Positions 9,467-19,007 of a stretch of 64,000 bases of DNA are shown in pieces (positions within the stretch are counted from its first letter, which is position 1; every line of letters starts with the position of its first letter). The notes under the pieces were generated by a model. The model worked only from the letters and a program-made list of their open reading frames with translations. It had not been told where the DNA came from and did not search any database. The translations under genes and the position numbers were made by a program. Source of the DNA: an endosymbiont of Escarpia spicata (GTDB lineage: Bacteria > Pseudomonadota > Gammaproteobacteria > Chromatiales > Chromatiaceae). Location: contig QFXE01000021.1 of NCBI GenBank assembly GCA_003349915.1, positions 372,001-436,000 of the forward strand, read 5' to 3'.

Positions 9467-10508
9467 ACTGCTGGAGCTCAACGATGTGCACATCGCCTAC
9501 GAAAACACCGAAGTCGTAAAAGGGGTCACCTACGACCTGCAGGCAGGCGAAATCGGCTGTCTGCTGGGTCCATCCGGCTGCGGAAAAACCACGCTGTTGC
9601 GCGCCATCGCCGGATTCGAGCCGATCCGCGCCGGCAGCATCGACCTCAAACAGTCAACTGTGAGCCGCCCCGGTAAAATCCTCGCCCCCGAACAGCGCCA
9701 CATCGGCATGGTGTTTCAGGACTTCGCTCTCTTCCCCCATCTGAATGTGGCGGACAACATCGGCTTCGGCATCGCCGACCGACCCGGCAAGGAACGGCGC
9801 AAACGCATCGAGTCACTGCTGCGGCTGGTGGAACTGCCGGACGCCGGTTCGCTCTTTCCCCACCAACTCTCCGGCGGGCAGCAACAGCGCATCGCCCTCG
9901 CCAGGGCGCTGGCCCCGGAACCGTCGCTGCTGCTGATGGACGAACCCTTCTCCAGCATGGATGTGGACCTGCGGGAGAGCCTGGCCAGAGAGGTGCGGGA
10001 GATACTGAAGCGCGAAGGTACCACCGCCCTCCTGGTCACCCACGACCAACACGAGGCTTTCGCCATGGCGGATCGGATTGCGGTGATGCAGACCGGCCTC
10101 ATCCAACAGTGGGACACCGCCTTCAACCTCTACCATACCCCTGCAAACCGCTTCGTAGCGGGTTTTATCGGCCAGGGTGCTCTACTGCCGGTAGTGCGGG
10201 ACAACCGGGGCAGACTGATCAGTGAACTGGGGCCAATACCGGTGGTCGGCACAGAGGTATCGAAAACCGGCAACATGGAGATACTGCTGCGGCCCGACGA
10301 TGTGGTTCGTCAGCCTGATGGCGTGACCACACAAGTGATCGGTAAGGCGTTCCGCGGCGCGGATATTCTCTACCGATTGAGATTACAGAGCGGTACTGAG
10401 ATCCTCTACATTACCCACGGACGGGATAACTTCCCGCTGGGTGAGACCCTCTCCGTGGGACTGGATCTGGATCACACGGTGCTGTTTCCTGTTGCTGAGT
10501 CAGTTTAG
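9459..10508 (+). CDS. fbpC: Iron(III) ABC transporter ATP-binding protein (FbpC type)
   Basis: A 349-residue ABC ATPase. Walker A is GPSGCGKTTLLRA (about residue 38), the Q-loop is GMVFQDFALFPH, the signature is LSGGQQQRIALARAL, Walker B is LLLMDEPFSSMD and the switch His is in LLVTHDQHEA. A C-terminal regulatory TOBE-like domain follows (about 240-345). It energises the FbpB permease. Immediately downstream lies a multi-copy inverted repeat that may end the transcript. Confidence 0.93.
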   Translation: MNKLLELNDVHIAYENTEVVKGVTYDLQAGEIGCLLGPSGCGKTTLLRAIAGFEPIRAGSIDLKQSTVSRPGKILAPEQRHIGMVFQDFALFPHLNVADNIGFGIADRPGKERRKRIESLLRLVELPDAGSLFPHQLSGGQQQRIALARALAPEPSLLLMDEPFSSMDVDLRESLAREVREILKREGTTALLVTHDQHEAFAMADRIAVMQTGLIQQWDTAFNLYHTPANRFVAGFIGQGALLPVVRDNRGRLISELGPIPVVGTEVSKTGNMEILLRPDDVVRQPDGVTTQVIGKAFRGADILYRLRLQSGTEILYITHGRDNFPLGETLSVGLDLDHTVLFPVAESV

Positions 10509-10667
10509 CAATCATGGTACGCGCGGCGCACCCTACGTTCTGGTAGGGTGCGCTGTGCGCACCGGAATAAGCAATCATGGTGCGTGGGTTGCACCCAACG
10601 TTCTGGTAGGGTGTGCTGTGCGCACCGAAATAGGCAATCATGGTGCGTGGGCTGCACTCTACCTTCG
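10509..10667. repeat. Dispersed inverted repeat, family 1 (locus B, tandem copies)
   Basis: Roughly three consecutive copies of a unit containing CAATCATGGTGCG, GGCGCACCCTACGTTCTGG and TAGGGTGCGCTGTGCGCACC, with point differences among copies. It fills most of the space between fbpC and the next gene. The same unit occurs singly at 5719-5780 and 37739-37895. Hairpins between GTAGGGTGCGC and GCGCACCCTAC are possible in the RNA. Confidence 0.85.
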
Positions 10668-10727
10668 TCTCATTTAGAGAAGCCACACTCAATGCCAACC
10701 ACCACCATGAACTCCGTAACTTGATTT

Positions 10728-11192
10728 ATGAATTATACCGTCAGTGAAACATCGCTTCAGATCCGCAAGAAAAATATCCTGCTGGGCGCCTTTTTCAGTC
10801 TGCTGCTGGTCGCCGCCATCGTTACCGGACATATGCAATATCCCAAAACCTATGATGACGTACTGTTATGGTCCGTGGCCGCCTTTGTCGTCCTTGGCAA
10901 TCTCATCAACTACTACCGCTACAACCGCTACCTTCGCCTGATCAGGGATCACAGGATCGAGATAGATGGGGATAATGTCTTATTCTGGACCAATGGTGAG
11001 AGATCGGTACTGGATGTGAAGGAGATCACCATGCTCACCTTCTACCGCCGTAAGGGAGAGCTTCAGCATATTCAGCTGAAGCTGAAGAGTAACCGGGGCA
11101 TACGCCTGGAGGGCTACGGAGAGCTGGAACAGTTGGGCCGGACTATCGCCGACAGGATCCCCAAAGAACAGGTGATCGGCAGAGAACCGTAA
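10728..11192 (+). CDS. Small inner-membrane protein with a PH-like C-terminal domain, unknown function
   Basis: 154 residues. Two membrane helices near the N-terminus (ILLGAFFSLLLVAAIVTG and DVLLWSVAAFVVLGNLI, about residues 16-33 and 44-61) are followed by a soluble domain of about 85 residues. That domain has alternating beta strands and a final helix (YGELEQLGRTIADRI). This resembles the two-helix plus pleckstrin-like fold of some bacterial membrane proteins, but I cannot assign a family. It stands alone, flanked by the repeat cluster and the convergent cti gene. Confidence 0.7.
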   Translation: MNYTVSETSLQIRKKNILLGAFFSLLLVAAIVTGHMQYPKTYDDVLLWSVAAFVVLGNLINYYRYNRYLRLIRDHRIEIDGDNVLFWTNGERSVLDVKEITMLTFYRRKGELQHIQLKLKSNRGIRLEGYGELEQLGRTIADRIPKEQVIGREP

Positions 11193-11286
11193 GCGCTTCG
11201 CATACTTAACGGTTACCAAAGGCCATCCATACGGATCAAGGTGCTGTGGAACAGTAAGCTCATGCAGGCCCTAATCTGATCAAGCC

Positions 11287-13629
11287 CTATCGATTATCCA
11301 ACCGGTTGTAATCAAACAGCCCGGACTCAACGGGTGCGGTCTTTCTATAGGCGGTATGCAGCCGGTCACTGTAGTCCCAAAAGCTGTCACTGGTACGTCT
11401 GATGCCGAACCGGTCAAGCAGGTCACTGTAGTCGGCCTCGTTGCTTAGCGCTTCAACCCGGCCAATGAAGAGTGGCAGTTCCGCACGGCCGATCCTGAGA
11501 AAGCTGTTGGGATAGGCACCGATGAACCCCGGCACCACCGTCAGGGTATCCTCTTCCGGCAGTCGTGCCTTCTCCTCTTCGAGCATGTGGGTGATGTTGA
11601 TGTGAGCATTGTTGTGGATCAAGGTGTAGTAGCGGCTCTCCCCTTCATTCAACCTAATCTCCATGAAACTGACCTGGGCCAGTAGTGAGGCCGTTTGCCC
11701 GTCCAAGTCCTGCAACCGTTCCATCTGCGTCGTAATGTTCAATCCATCGCGCGCCTTGTCCAACCGATAACGGGATGCGTTTATCTCTCCGAGATACTCC
11801 TTCAGCATACCGAACAGCTCGGACTTGGGGTCATCCGTCTGGTAGCTGATCCCGGTATCCTGATCAAAATTGAGATGGCGCTCGTCGATGAACGCCTTGA
11901 CCTTGTCGTGGGCACCGCGATACCAGTAGTCCCACTGCTCCCTGCGCACCTCTCTGGGCAGCAGCATGAGAAAGTTGAATTCGCCGTCCATACGCAGAAA
12001 ATCCATATAGAGGCGGGTGTTCAGCTGGTGTCCCGCATTGCCATAAACATCGAAGCCGGCCACCAGCAGATAGTGAATCCGTTCGAACAGCGCATAGCCG
12101 ATGGCCCACGCGGTCTTGGGGTTCTCTCCCACCAGTCCTTCAACAACCGTCGCGCTGTCGAAATGGCGAAAGATCGTCAGCGCCGCGTTGCTATTGCCCC
12201 TCCAGGCAAGGTCGATATTGACATCCCCTGCATCGGGAAACTGCTCACGCATGTATTCCCGCTTCTCCTGCAGATAGGCCTTGCGGGATCTGGCGTACTT
12301 CAGCCAACTGAGCAGCGGGATCGAATTACTCTCATCCTGTGCAGGAAGGCGAAGATCATTGCTCTCCTTGAGCAACAGCGTATTGCCTTCGTTTTGCATC
12401 ACCGGACTATCCGGGTCGATGAAAAAGACCCAGAAATGGTCGTTGATTACGTTCAGGGCCACCTGTCCACGGCAGACCGGCCCTTTGATGAAACCATTGA
12501 TGAAGTGGCGCGCATCATCCAGTAAAAAACGGTAGCGAGCGTCCACCGGCAGTTCAGAGAATGCAATGAAAGGATTGGACGCCACCTTCACCGCATAAGA
12601 GGGCAGCCGGGTGACGGGATAATCCGGTTGAATAAACAGCTCGCTCAACCGCACCAATCGGGCTGGACTCAAAGCGTATGGCAGGTGGGTCTTTGCCAGG
12701 ATGGTCGCCTTCACCTGCGACAGGCGATAGTAGACCCGGTCGACACCCGGGTCGTCATAAGGCCGGCGGGTCACGATCCGTTCAATGGACTCACCCGGCG
12801 GAGTGGCGGAGCGAACCAGCTTGAAGAATACCCGCCTGTCCAGATCCTCGAAATAGAGATTGGCGACAAAAAGATGCTCGAAAAGGTAGCGGCTCATCAA
12901 CTGATGTTTCAGAGAATCACTATTGAGAAAATCCTCCCAGGCTGAAATCCGCTGCTGAATCTGATTAGACAGTGGTCTGCGCTGGCCCGGACCGGCCCCC
13001 TGAGCGAGCCAGGTGAGCAGCGTCCGGTACTCGTCATCAGCCAGTCCGGGCAGACCGTATGGCATGCCCCAGAGCGGGTAGTTGGCACTGAAACCCGCGA
13101 ATTCGCCCTGCTTGGGACACTGCTGATCGCGATCCAGTTTCAGGTCAAAACTCTCAGACAGACGTTTTTCGTCCGGCAGGGGATGCAACTGTTTGAGCGC
13201 CAACATACCGGCCATTACACTGTTTTCCAGATTGGCCCTGGCACTCTTTTCCGCCTCGTTGAGAACCGGAAAAAACCCCTTTTCACGCCACTCCGTTGTT
13301 GTCTTGGCATCCTCGAAGAGGCGTGTGAGATTGGTAGAGATCAATCGAGTACCGTCATAGACCTCCTGCTTACTGCCGCCTCTTGTCACTCCTTCATAAG
13401 CGCTCAGTTTGAGCTGACAGGGGGCGTCGTAACAGCCGTGACAGACCACACAGCGCTGCTCCAGGATCGGTTTGACCTGCTGCCGGTAATCGACCGGGGG
13501 TTGGTTTTTCGTTGTTTCCAGCATCTCTGCAAAGAGCGGCGTGAGATCCGGCGTTTCCATTTGCGGACGCGATACCTGCCCACACGCGGAGAGAAAGAAA
13601 AGTGCAACAATCGGATACAACCAGGGCAT
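11287..13629 (-). CDS. cti: Fatty acid cis/trans isomerase (haem protein)
   Basis: 780 residues. The enzyme converts cis-unsaturated phospholipid acyl chains to trans in the envelope under solvent or heat stress. An N-terminal signal with lipobox (FFLSAC) suggests a lipid-anchored periplasmic form. A single c-type haem site CVVCH lies early in the mature protein, in QRCVVCHGCYDAPCQLKLSAY, as in the Cti family. The rest matches the long Cti architecture, for example ANYPLWGMPYGLPGL and IHNNAHINITHMLEEE. I chose the ATG at 13629, the start of the signal peptide; the frame extends to 13713 but that would run into the ATPase A-subunit gene. Confidence 0.9.
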   Translation of the reverse strand: MPWLYPIVALFFLSACGQVSRPQMETPDLTPLFAEMLETTKNQPPVDYRQQVKPILEQRCVVCHGCYDAPCQLKLSAYEGVTRGGSKQEVYDGTRLISTNLTRLFEDAKTTTEWREKGFFPVLNEAEKSARANLENSVMAGMLALKQLHPLPDEKRLSESFDLKLDRDQQCPKQGEFAGFSANYPLWGMPYGLPGLADDEYRTLLTWLAQGAGPGQRRPLSNQIQQRISAWEDFLNSDSLKHQLMSRYLFEHLFVANLYFEDLDRRVFFKLVRSATPPGESIERIVTRRPYDDPGVDRVYYRLSQVKATILAKTHLPYALSPARLVRLSELFIQPDYPVTRLPSYAVKVASNPFIAFSELPVDARYRFLLDDARHFINGFIKGPVCRGQVALNVINDHFWVFFIDPDSPVMQNEGNTLLLKESNDLRLPAQDESNSIPLLSWLKYARSRKAYLQEKREYMREQFPDAGDVNIDLAWRGNSNAALTIFRHFDSATVVEGLVGENPKTAWAIGYALFERIHYLLVAGFDVYGNAGHQLNTRLYMDFLRMDGEFNFLMLLPREVRREQWDYWYRGAHDKVKAFIDERHLNFDQDTGISYQTDDPKSELFGMLKEYLGEINASRYRLDKARDGLNITTQMERLQDLDGQTASLLAQVSFMEIRLNEGESRYYTLIHNNAHINITHMLEEEKARLPEEDTLTVVPGFIGAYPNSFLRIGRAELPLFIGRVEALSNEADYSDLLDRFGIRRTSDSFWDYSDRLHTAYRKTAPVESGLFDYNRLDNR

Positions 13630-13678
13630 AACTACAACTCTCTTCCTGAGATGGACTAAATCAACGTGCCAACTAACA

Positions 13679-15508
13679 TCACGCCACTTCAGTGGACGAA
13701 ACCGCCTTTGCATCAGTCAAATCAGCAATCTGATTCATGTACTCCCCATACTGGGGTTCATCTTGGCCGGCATAGTTCAGGTTCTTGAACAGGCCGGTCA
13801 AACGGGTGAAATGGCCGCGCGTTTCATCCTTGTCGAAAAAGGCATAGGAGTTACCGACAATCTCATAGACCCGATTAAATATCTCGGCCTGGCGCTCCAG
13901 GGTAGAGTTGGAATCCACCTTGTCGAACGCATCCTGCTGCAGGAAAACCATATCGAGAAAAAGGGCCTTCTGCTGCCAGACAAAGTCCTCCAGGGTAATA
14001 CCCTCCTCGCCGGTCACCTGCATCATCTGGGTGACACGTTCCCCCCTTGCCAGCAGATCGGTCATCTCCGCCACCCGGTCGCTCCATCCCGGCGATATAT
14101 TCGACTCATACCAGGGGCGCAACTGCTCATGGTAACGGGACCAGGAGAGCAGGGGATCGACAGCCGGATAGAATCGTTTGTAGGCCCGTTCCGCACTCAG
14201 ACCGAGAAAACATTTGACGGTGCCCAAGGTCGACTGGGTAACCGGCTCCTCGAAGTTGCCTCCGGCTGGTGAGACGGTGCCGATCATGGTCAGACTGCCC
14301 ACCGAACCGTCGTTGGTCTGCATCATGCCAGCCCGCTCGTAGATGCCCCTCACGGATGAATCGAGATAGGCGGGAAAGGCCTCTTCACCCGGGATCTCCT
14401 CCATGCGGCCCGAAGTCTCGCGCATCGCCTGAGCCCAACGGGAGGTGGAGTCGGCGATCAGCAGCACATCGAACCCCATCTGCCGATAGTATTCCCCCAG
14501 GGTGATGCCGGTATAGATCGAGGCCTCCCGCGCCGCCACAGGCATGGATGAGGTATTGCAGATGATGATGGTGCGATCCATCAAAGAGCCGCCGGTGCGG
14601 GGATCGTTCATCTTGGGGAATTCCGAGATGGTCTCCACCACCTCGCCGGCCCGCTCACCACAAGCCACCACAATCACCACGTCCACTGCCGAAAAACGTG
14701 AGATAAGGCTCTGCAGGACCGTTTTCCCGGCGCCGAACGGGCCGGGAATACAGCCGCTGCCGCCACGGGCGATGGGGAAGAAAGTGTCGATCAGCCGCTG
14801 CCCGGTGATCAAGGGCTCATCGGGAAAGAGCCGTTTGCTGCTACCGCGACGGGTCAGCCGCTCCGGCAGCGCCCGGCGCACCGGCCACTCCTGCGCCAAA
14901 GTGACCGCTCGCTCCCGTCCCTTTTGGTCCCGGATCCGCGCCACCGGAATGTCCACCGTGAAGGTCCCCTGCTGAATCCAGCTCACCGTCACCTCGTCCC
15001 GTTCACCGAACGGCACCATGATCTTGTGGGTAAAGCGCCCCTCCTGCACTGTGCCAAGGGTATCGCCGGGACGCAGCACCGCGCCGGTCTCCACACAGGG
15101 CACGAAGGACCAGTGGCCGGTCTGATCCAGGGCGGGCAGATCCACCCCGCGTGGCAGAAAGTTACCAAAATTGATGGAGAGACCTTCAAGGGGGTTCTGC
15201 AGACCATCATAGACCTGCCCCAGCAGGCCCGGACCCAGAGTGACCGAAAGCATCCTGCCGGACTGCTCCACGGGATCGCCAATACCAACCGCCCGGGTGC
15301 TCTCAAAGACCTGTGCCACTGCTCGGCGCCCCTCGACCCGCAACACCTCTGCCTTGAGGCGTTCCTGTCTGCCTTCAGCCTGCCGGTGCGGCAGAACATA
15401 GATCACTTCATTCTTCACCAGCGGCTGGCCACCGGTTTCCGGCACCTCGATGGTGATAATGTCCTCCTGGACGGCGACCACCTCGGCCAGTTTATCGGCA
15501 TCAGTCAT
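13679..15508 (-). CDS. ntpA: V/A-type ATPase catalytic subunit A
   Basis: A 609-residue catalytic subunit of the soluble V1/A1 head. The P-loop is GPFGAGKTVLQ (about residue 240). The DSTSRWAQAMRETSGRMEEI segment and the VACGERAGEVVE loop are family-typical, and the non-homologous insert seen in A subunits precedes the P-loop. The start ATG at 15508 gives MTDADKLAEVV, the usual short N-terminus. Unlike the other ATPase genes it stands alone: DUF2764, the nearest other ATPase-linked gene, begins about 6.4 kb away on the same strand, with sox and other genes between. It would therefore need its own promoter, probably within 15509-15846. Confidence 0.95.
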   Translation of the reverse strand: MTDADKLAEVVAVQEDIITIEVPETGGQPLVKNEVIYVLPHRQAEGRQERLKAEVLRVEGRRAVAQVFESTRAVGIGDPVEQSGRMLSVTLGPGLLGQVYDGLQNPLEGLSINFGNFLPRGVDLPALDQTGHWSFVPCVETGAVLRPGDTLGTVQEGRFTHKIMVPFGERDEVTVSWIQQGTFTVDIPVARIRDQKGRERAVTLAQEWPVRRALPERLTRRGSSKRLFPDEPLITGQRLIDTFFPIARGGSGCIPGPFGAGKTVLQSLISRFSAVDVVIVVACGERAGEVVETISEFPKMNDPRTGGSLMDRTIIICNTSSMPVAAREASIYTGITLGEYYRQMGFDVLLIADSTSRWAQAMRETSGRMEEIPGEEAFPAYLDSSVRGIYERAGMMQTNDGSVGSLTMIGTVSPAGGNFEEPVTQSTLGTVKCFLGLSAERAYKRFYPAVDPLLSWSRYHEQLRPWYESNISPGWSDRVAEMTDLLARGERVTQMMQVTGEEGITLEDFVWQQKALFLDMVFLQQDAFDKVDSNSTLERQAEIFNRVYEIVGNSYAFFDKDETRGHFTRLTGLFKNLNYAGQDEPQYGEYMNQIADLTDAKAVSSTEVA

Positions 15509-15846
15509 GTCTGAGATCCCATTTTTCGACAGTAACTCACGGATTGGCAACGAATCGCAGTCCGTGCAAGTACTATAAGGTACTGCCACAGGAGCGGATT
15601 TTCCAGCCACAGTATAGATGCCTCTGGGTATTTCCGCCCATAGACGGCAGCTTCCAATCACGGCTCAAACAGCAATCTTACACTTCCACTGAAATCTTCC
15701 CAATTGACGACCCTGTTCACTATCTGACTCAATTTTGACTGCTACACTTGAAACTCAAAGGCTGCTTGCGGGAAGCAATTCAGTCGCTGAAATCAGCATA
15801 ATTTTGTGGAATACCAAGGCACCATCAATGTAGCAGCGATAGGGTA
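15509..15846. other. Divergent intergenic region, no gene seen
   Basis: 338 bases between the divergently transcribed ATPase A-subunit gene and the exported protein gene at 15847. A 64-codon open frame (15544-15738, + strand) has no recognisable protein features. The region must hold promoters in both directions, but I see no confident -35/-10 pair, repeat or RNA. Confidence 0.5.
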
Positions 15847-16653
15847 ATGAGCGTGAAAACCGGATTGATACATCGACTACTATGCGTCCTGACCATCCTT
15901 ATGGTCTCGGCAATCGCGGTGGCTGATGATTCCTCACTCAACCGGGATGGAGTGGGCGACACTGTGAGCAGCCTGCTCACTCCGGACAACGCCAATCTTC
16001 TCATGGACGACTACAGCCTTTCCCTTTCCGACTCCTATTCACTGCAGATCGACAGAACCCTGGGAAACTTCGAAGACGACAGCGTAACCGGACTTGGCGG
16101 GCACGTCTTCTGGAGCGACCCGCAACAGGGCCTGCTCGATGCCAGCGCCTCCACTCTCCAGTGGGGTACGGCTAACGTCAACCGATTTGGGCTGGACGGA
16201 AAGTGGTACAACTCCATTACCACCCTCAGCGGAGGTGTGGAGTATCAGACCGGGGATGTGGACAATCAATTCAACCTCTTTGCCGACATCGGTCTCTACC
16301 CATTCGAGATCCTCTCTATTCAGGGCGGCGCAGCGCAGATCAACGGCGAGCCAATGGGCCACCTGGGGTTTGAAGTGCAACCCGCTGCCGACTCCATGCC
16401 AGGCCTGACTTTAATGGGATCGGCGGCAATGGGGAAAAATGACCACGAGTATATCTTTCTGGGACTACGCTACGCTTTCGGTTCGAACGGCCGTCTTATC
16501 GATCGGCATCGCAACAACCCCTCTCTCCTCTTTGGCTCCAGAAGATTCGGCACTGATCTCTATTCGATCAAAACAGAACGCGAAAAGAGCAACGAGGCAC
16601 TCTCATCAACCGAACCGGGTTTCGATGGCGTAACCCAAAGCAAGACGCCTTAA
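15847..16653 (+). CDS. Exported protein of unknown function, possible outer-membrane beta-barrel
   Basis: 268 residues with a clear signal peptide (LLCVLTILMVSAIAVADD, cleavage near residue 26). The mature part alternates polar and hydrophobic residues in short strands separated by Gly/Asp/Asn turns. Examples are NRFGLDGKWYNSITTLSGGVEY, FNLFADIGLYPF and YIFLGLRYAFGSNG, which suggest an eight-strand-like barrel. A polar tail of about 50 residues follows. The stop overlaps the convergent metalloprotease gene by four bases. The family is not recognised. Confidence 0.65.
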   Translation: MSVKTGLIHRLLCVLTILMVSAIAVADDSSLNRDGVGDTVSSLLTPDNANLLMDDYSLSLSDSYSLQIDRTLGNFEDDSVTGLGGHVFWSDPQQGLLDASASTLQWGTANVNRFGLDGKWYNSITTLSGGVEYQTGDVDNQFNLFADIGLYPFEILSIQGGAAQINGEPMGHLGFEVQPAADSMPGLTLMGSAAMGKNDHEYIFLGLRYAFGSNGRLIDRHRNNPSLLFGSRRFGTDLYSIKTEREKSNEALSSTEPGFDGVTQSKTP

Positions 16654-17438
16654 TCACCCTCTATCCAACCGATCTCACGCGCTGTCGCCTCTCCTACCAG
16701 ACACTGCCGCAGACCTGAAGCCATCTCCACCACCTCTTCGGATAGCATCACCCGTCCCGCCATGATTTCACAACGGCGTTGGGGGAAAAAAGGCTTTCTA
16801 TCGGGTTCAGCAAAACCATCAGGAAAGAGAGGCACACCACTTGGACCATATTTGTCGGTGGCTCCCACTGTGTGCAGCAACTCATGGGTTATCACGAGGT
16901 TGTTCCTCGCGTTCTGAGACTCATCAGCATAAGCATACACAAGGCCCAGCAACCCTTTCTGCAACCCGAGTGAATGCGCCAAAGGCTCTCCGCCATCCGG
17001 CTGTTGATAACGCACGAAGACCCTCACCCGCTCCCGGTTTGAAACATCATCCGGAGTATGCTTCCAGGCCCAATAGCGCATTCTCAGACTCCAGAAGACA
17101 CTGCTCAACACGTTCGCACCAATTTCAGGAGGTTCGGGGGGCACGGAAGATACCAGAGGCCCAATGCGAGTAAGGGTCGGTGGATCAGCCAGCAAGTCGT
17201 ACTTTTCACCTTGTCGTTCGGTGAATCTGTCGATGGGCGCAAAATCCGCATCGGTCAGTCCCTTGATATAAACAGCTGTTGCCGGATCCCCATCACCATT
17301 GACGGGAAAGACCATCACCTCCAGCGGATCAATCCAGTCTGTTGAATCCAGGCGCTGGCCATGAGTATAAATAGCCGCTGTGGCTAGCAGAATCAGCAGA
17401 ACCAGGACACGAAAATTTCGAAAACTGAACAACTTCAT
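16650..17438 (-). CDS. Secreted or membrane-anchored metzincin-like metalloprotease, putative
   Basis: 262 residues from the ATG at 17438 (a TTG lies two codons upstream). An N-terminal hydrophobic segment (VLVLLILLATAAIYTHG) would export or anchor the protein. Residues around 175-190 read ITHELLHTVGATDKYG. This is the zinc motif HExxHxxGxxD of metzincins, with Asp instead of the third His, and it is followed about 40 residues later by a Met in CEIMAGR that could be the Met-turn. No characterised family is recognised from the rest. It is divergent from soxX; the 283-base space between them probably carries both promoters. Confidence 0.65.
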   Translation of the reverse strand: MKLFSFRNFRVLVLLILLATAAIYTHGQRLDSTDWIDPLEVMVFPVNGDGDPATAVYIKGLTDADFAPIDRFTERQGEKYDLLADPPTLTRIGPLVSSVPPEPPEIGANVLSSVFWSLRMRYWAWKHTPDDVSNRERVRVFVRYQQPDGGEPLAHSLGLQKGLLGLVYAYADESQNARNNLVITHELLHTVGATDKYGPSGVPLFPDGFAEPDRKPFFPQRRCEIMAGRVMLSEEVVEMASGLRQCLVGEATAREIGWIEGD

Positions 17439-17721
17439 CTGCAATGCTTCTGGGTTAAATCAAACACATCAGCTCCTGATATTTCACGATTACAACCTAA
17501 CTATGCGACAGATAAGGAAATTTATTAAGGTAAACCGCTATACGATTTCCTGATTATTCCACTTTTCTCACTTCCTTTTCCGCGTCACAATCACTACAGT
17601 CATGTTTGATTGTCCATTAGAGACAACGACTACTCAATTTCCGGTTCCTCTTCTATTCGACTCACCCTGTGATGAATGCGGGGTTCCGGACACTATCGTT
17701 CCACCAAGATTGGAGGATGTA

Positions 17722-18090
17722 ATGACAATAAGCACTAAACTGCTTGGAATGGCCAGCGCCGGCGTACTGCTGGCCGGGCAACTGGCGCTGGTTCCCGTAG
17801 CCTCGGCATCAGACCCCAGCATGGTCGAAGAGGGCAAGGCACTCGCCTTTACCCGTAAAAAAGGCAACTGCCTAGCCTGCCACATAATGGCAGGCGGCAA
17901 AGCGGCAGGCAATATTGCCCCACCGCTGGGCGCCATGCAGTCCCGTTATAAAAGCAAAGCGGAACTCAAGGCTCAGATTGCGGATGCCACCGTAAAAAAC
18001 CCGGAAACCTCTATGCCGCCGTTCGGCCGGCACAAGATCCTCTCAGACGCTGAAATCGACAAAGTCGTCGAGTTCGTCTGGTCCCTGTGA
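17722..18090 (+). CDS. soxX: SoxX, c-type cytochrome of the thiosulfate-oxidising Sox system
   Basis: 122 residues from the ATG at 17722, with a GGAGG site 8 bases upstream. It has a signal peptide (cleavage near VASASDPS) and one haem site CLACH, with a distal Met in TSMPPFGRHKIL. SoxX pairs with SoxA in the periplasm, where SoxAX oxidatively couples thiosulfate to the SoxY cysteine. It is the first gene of soxXAKL. An upstream in-frame extension to 17602 has no signal character and is rejected. Confidence 0.95.
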   Translation: MTISTKLLGMASAGVLLAGQLALVPVASASDPSMVEEGKALAFTRKKGNCLACHIMAGGKAAGNIAPPLGAMQSRYKSKAELKAQIADATVKNPETSMPPFGRHKILSDAEIDKVVEFVWSL

Positions 18091-18141
18091 GAGATCCACT
18101 CTTGAGCCACCGAACCCTATTGGTTGGAGATTAATCAGATC

Positions 18142-18978
18142 ATGAAACACCTACTGAAAAAGATTGCGATGTTGGCTGTTGCCGGCGGTATTGCGGCATC
18201 GGCACAGGCATCCCCGGAAGCGGATCGCGAAGCCTTCCAGAATTTTTATAAGAACCGTTTTGCCAGTGTGCCAATGGAAGAGTACCCCAATGGCGTCTAC
18301 TCCATCGATCCTGTCGGACGTGAAAACTGGGAAGCCATTGAAGAGTTTCCACCCTACGAAACCTTCATCGATGATGGCCAGGAAATGTGGGAAAAGCCCT
18401 TTGCCAACGGCAAAACCTACAAGGATTGCTTTGCTGACGGGCCTGCCATCGCAGGCATATATCCTCTCTGGGACAAAAAGAACGGCATGGTCATGACCCT
18501 GCCCCTGGCCCTCAACAAATGCCGCGAGGCCAACGGTGAGAAGCCCCTGAAATACAAAAAAGGGGCCATCAACGCTATCACCTCCTACATTGCCTTCGCG
18601 TCACGCGGCCAGAAGACCAACGTGATCATCCCGAAAGATGACCCTCGCGCACTGGAGGCCTACGAAAAGGGCAAAAAGTTCTACTATACCCGCCGCGGCC
18701 AGTTGAACTTCTCCTGCGCCAACTGCCATCTGCAGAACGCCGGCATGAAGATTCGCTCCGAAGTCCTCGGCCCAGCCCTCGGCCACACCACTCACTTTCC
18801 GATCTATCGCTCCAAATGGGGTGGTATGGGCACCCTTCATCGCCGCGTTACCGGATGCAACAAACAGGTACGGGCCAAACCTTTCAAGGCACAGGGCGAG
18901 CAGTACCGTAACCTTGAATATTTCCTCACCTACATGAGCAACGGTCTCGAGCTGAACGGCCCGGGCGCACGGAAATAG
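18142..18978 (+). CDS. soxA: SoxA, L-cysteine S-thiosulfotransferase subunit (mono-haem type)
   Basis: 278 residues with a signal peptide (AVAGGIAASAQAS). Only one CxxCH is present (SCANCHLQNAGM, about residue 193). The N-terminal haem of di-haem SoxA is replaced by isolated cysteines in TYKDCFADG and LNKCREANG, which in mono-haem SoxA form a disulfide. The C-terminal VTGCNKQVRAKPF carries the active-site cysteine that is persulfide-modified and ligates haem in the family. It lies 51 bases after soxX. Confidence 0.95.
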   Translation: MKHLLKKIAMLAVAGGIAASAQASPEADREAFQNFYKNRFASVPMEEYPNGVYSIDPVGRENWEAIEEFPPYETFIDDGQEMWEKPFANGKTYKDCFADGPAIAGIYPLWDKKNGMVMTLPLALNKCREANGEKPLKYKKGAINAITSYIAFASRGQKTNVIIPKDDPRALEAYEKGKKFYYTRRGQLNFSCANCHLQNAGMKIRSEVLGPALGHTTHFPIYRSKWGGMGTLHRRVTGCNKQVRAKPFKAQGEQYRNLEYFLTYMSNGLELNGPGARK

Positions 18979-19007
18979 TCCGGCAACAGAGAGATTCGGA
19001 GTACACT

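Noticed and set aside
15544..15738. 64-codon + strand frame upstream of 15847
   Set aside because: No ribosome site or recognisable features; likely chance frame in the divergent promoter region.
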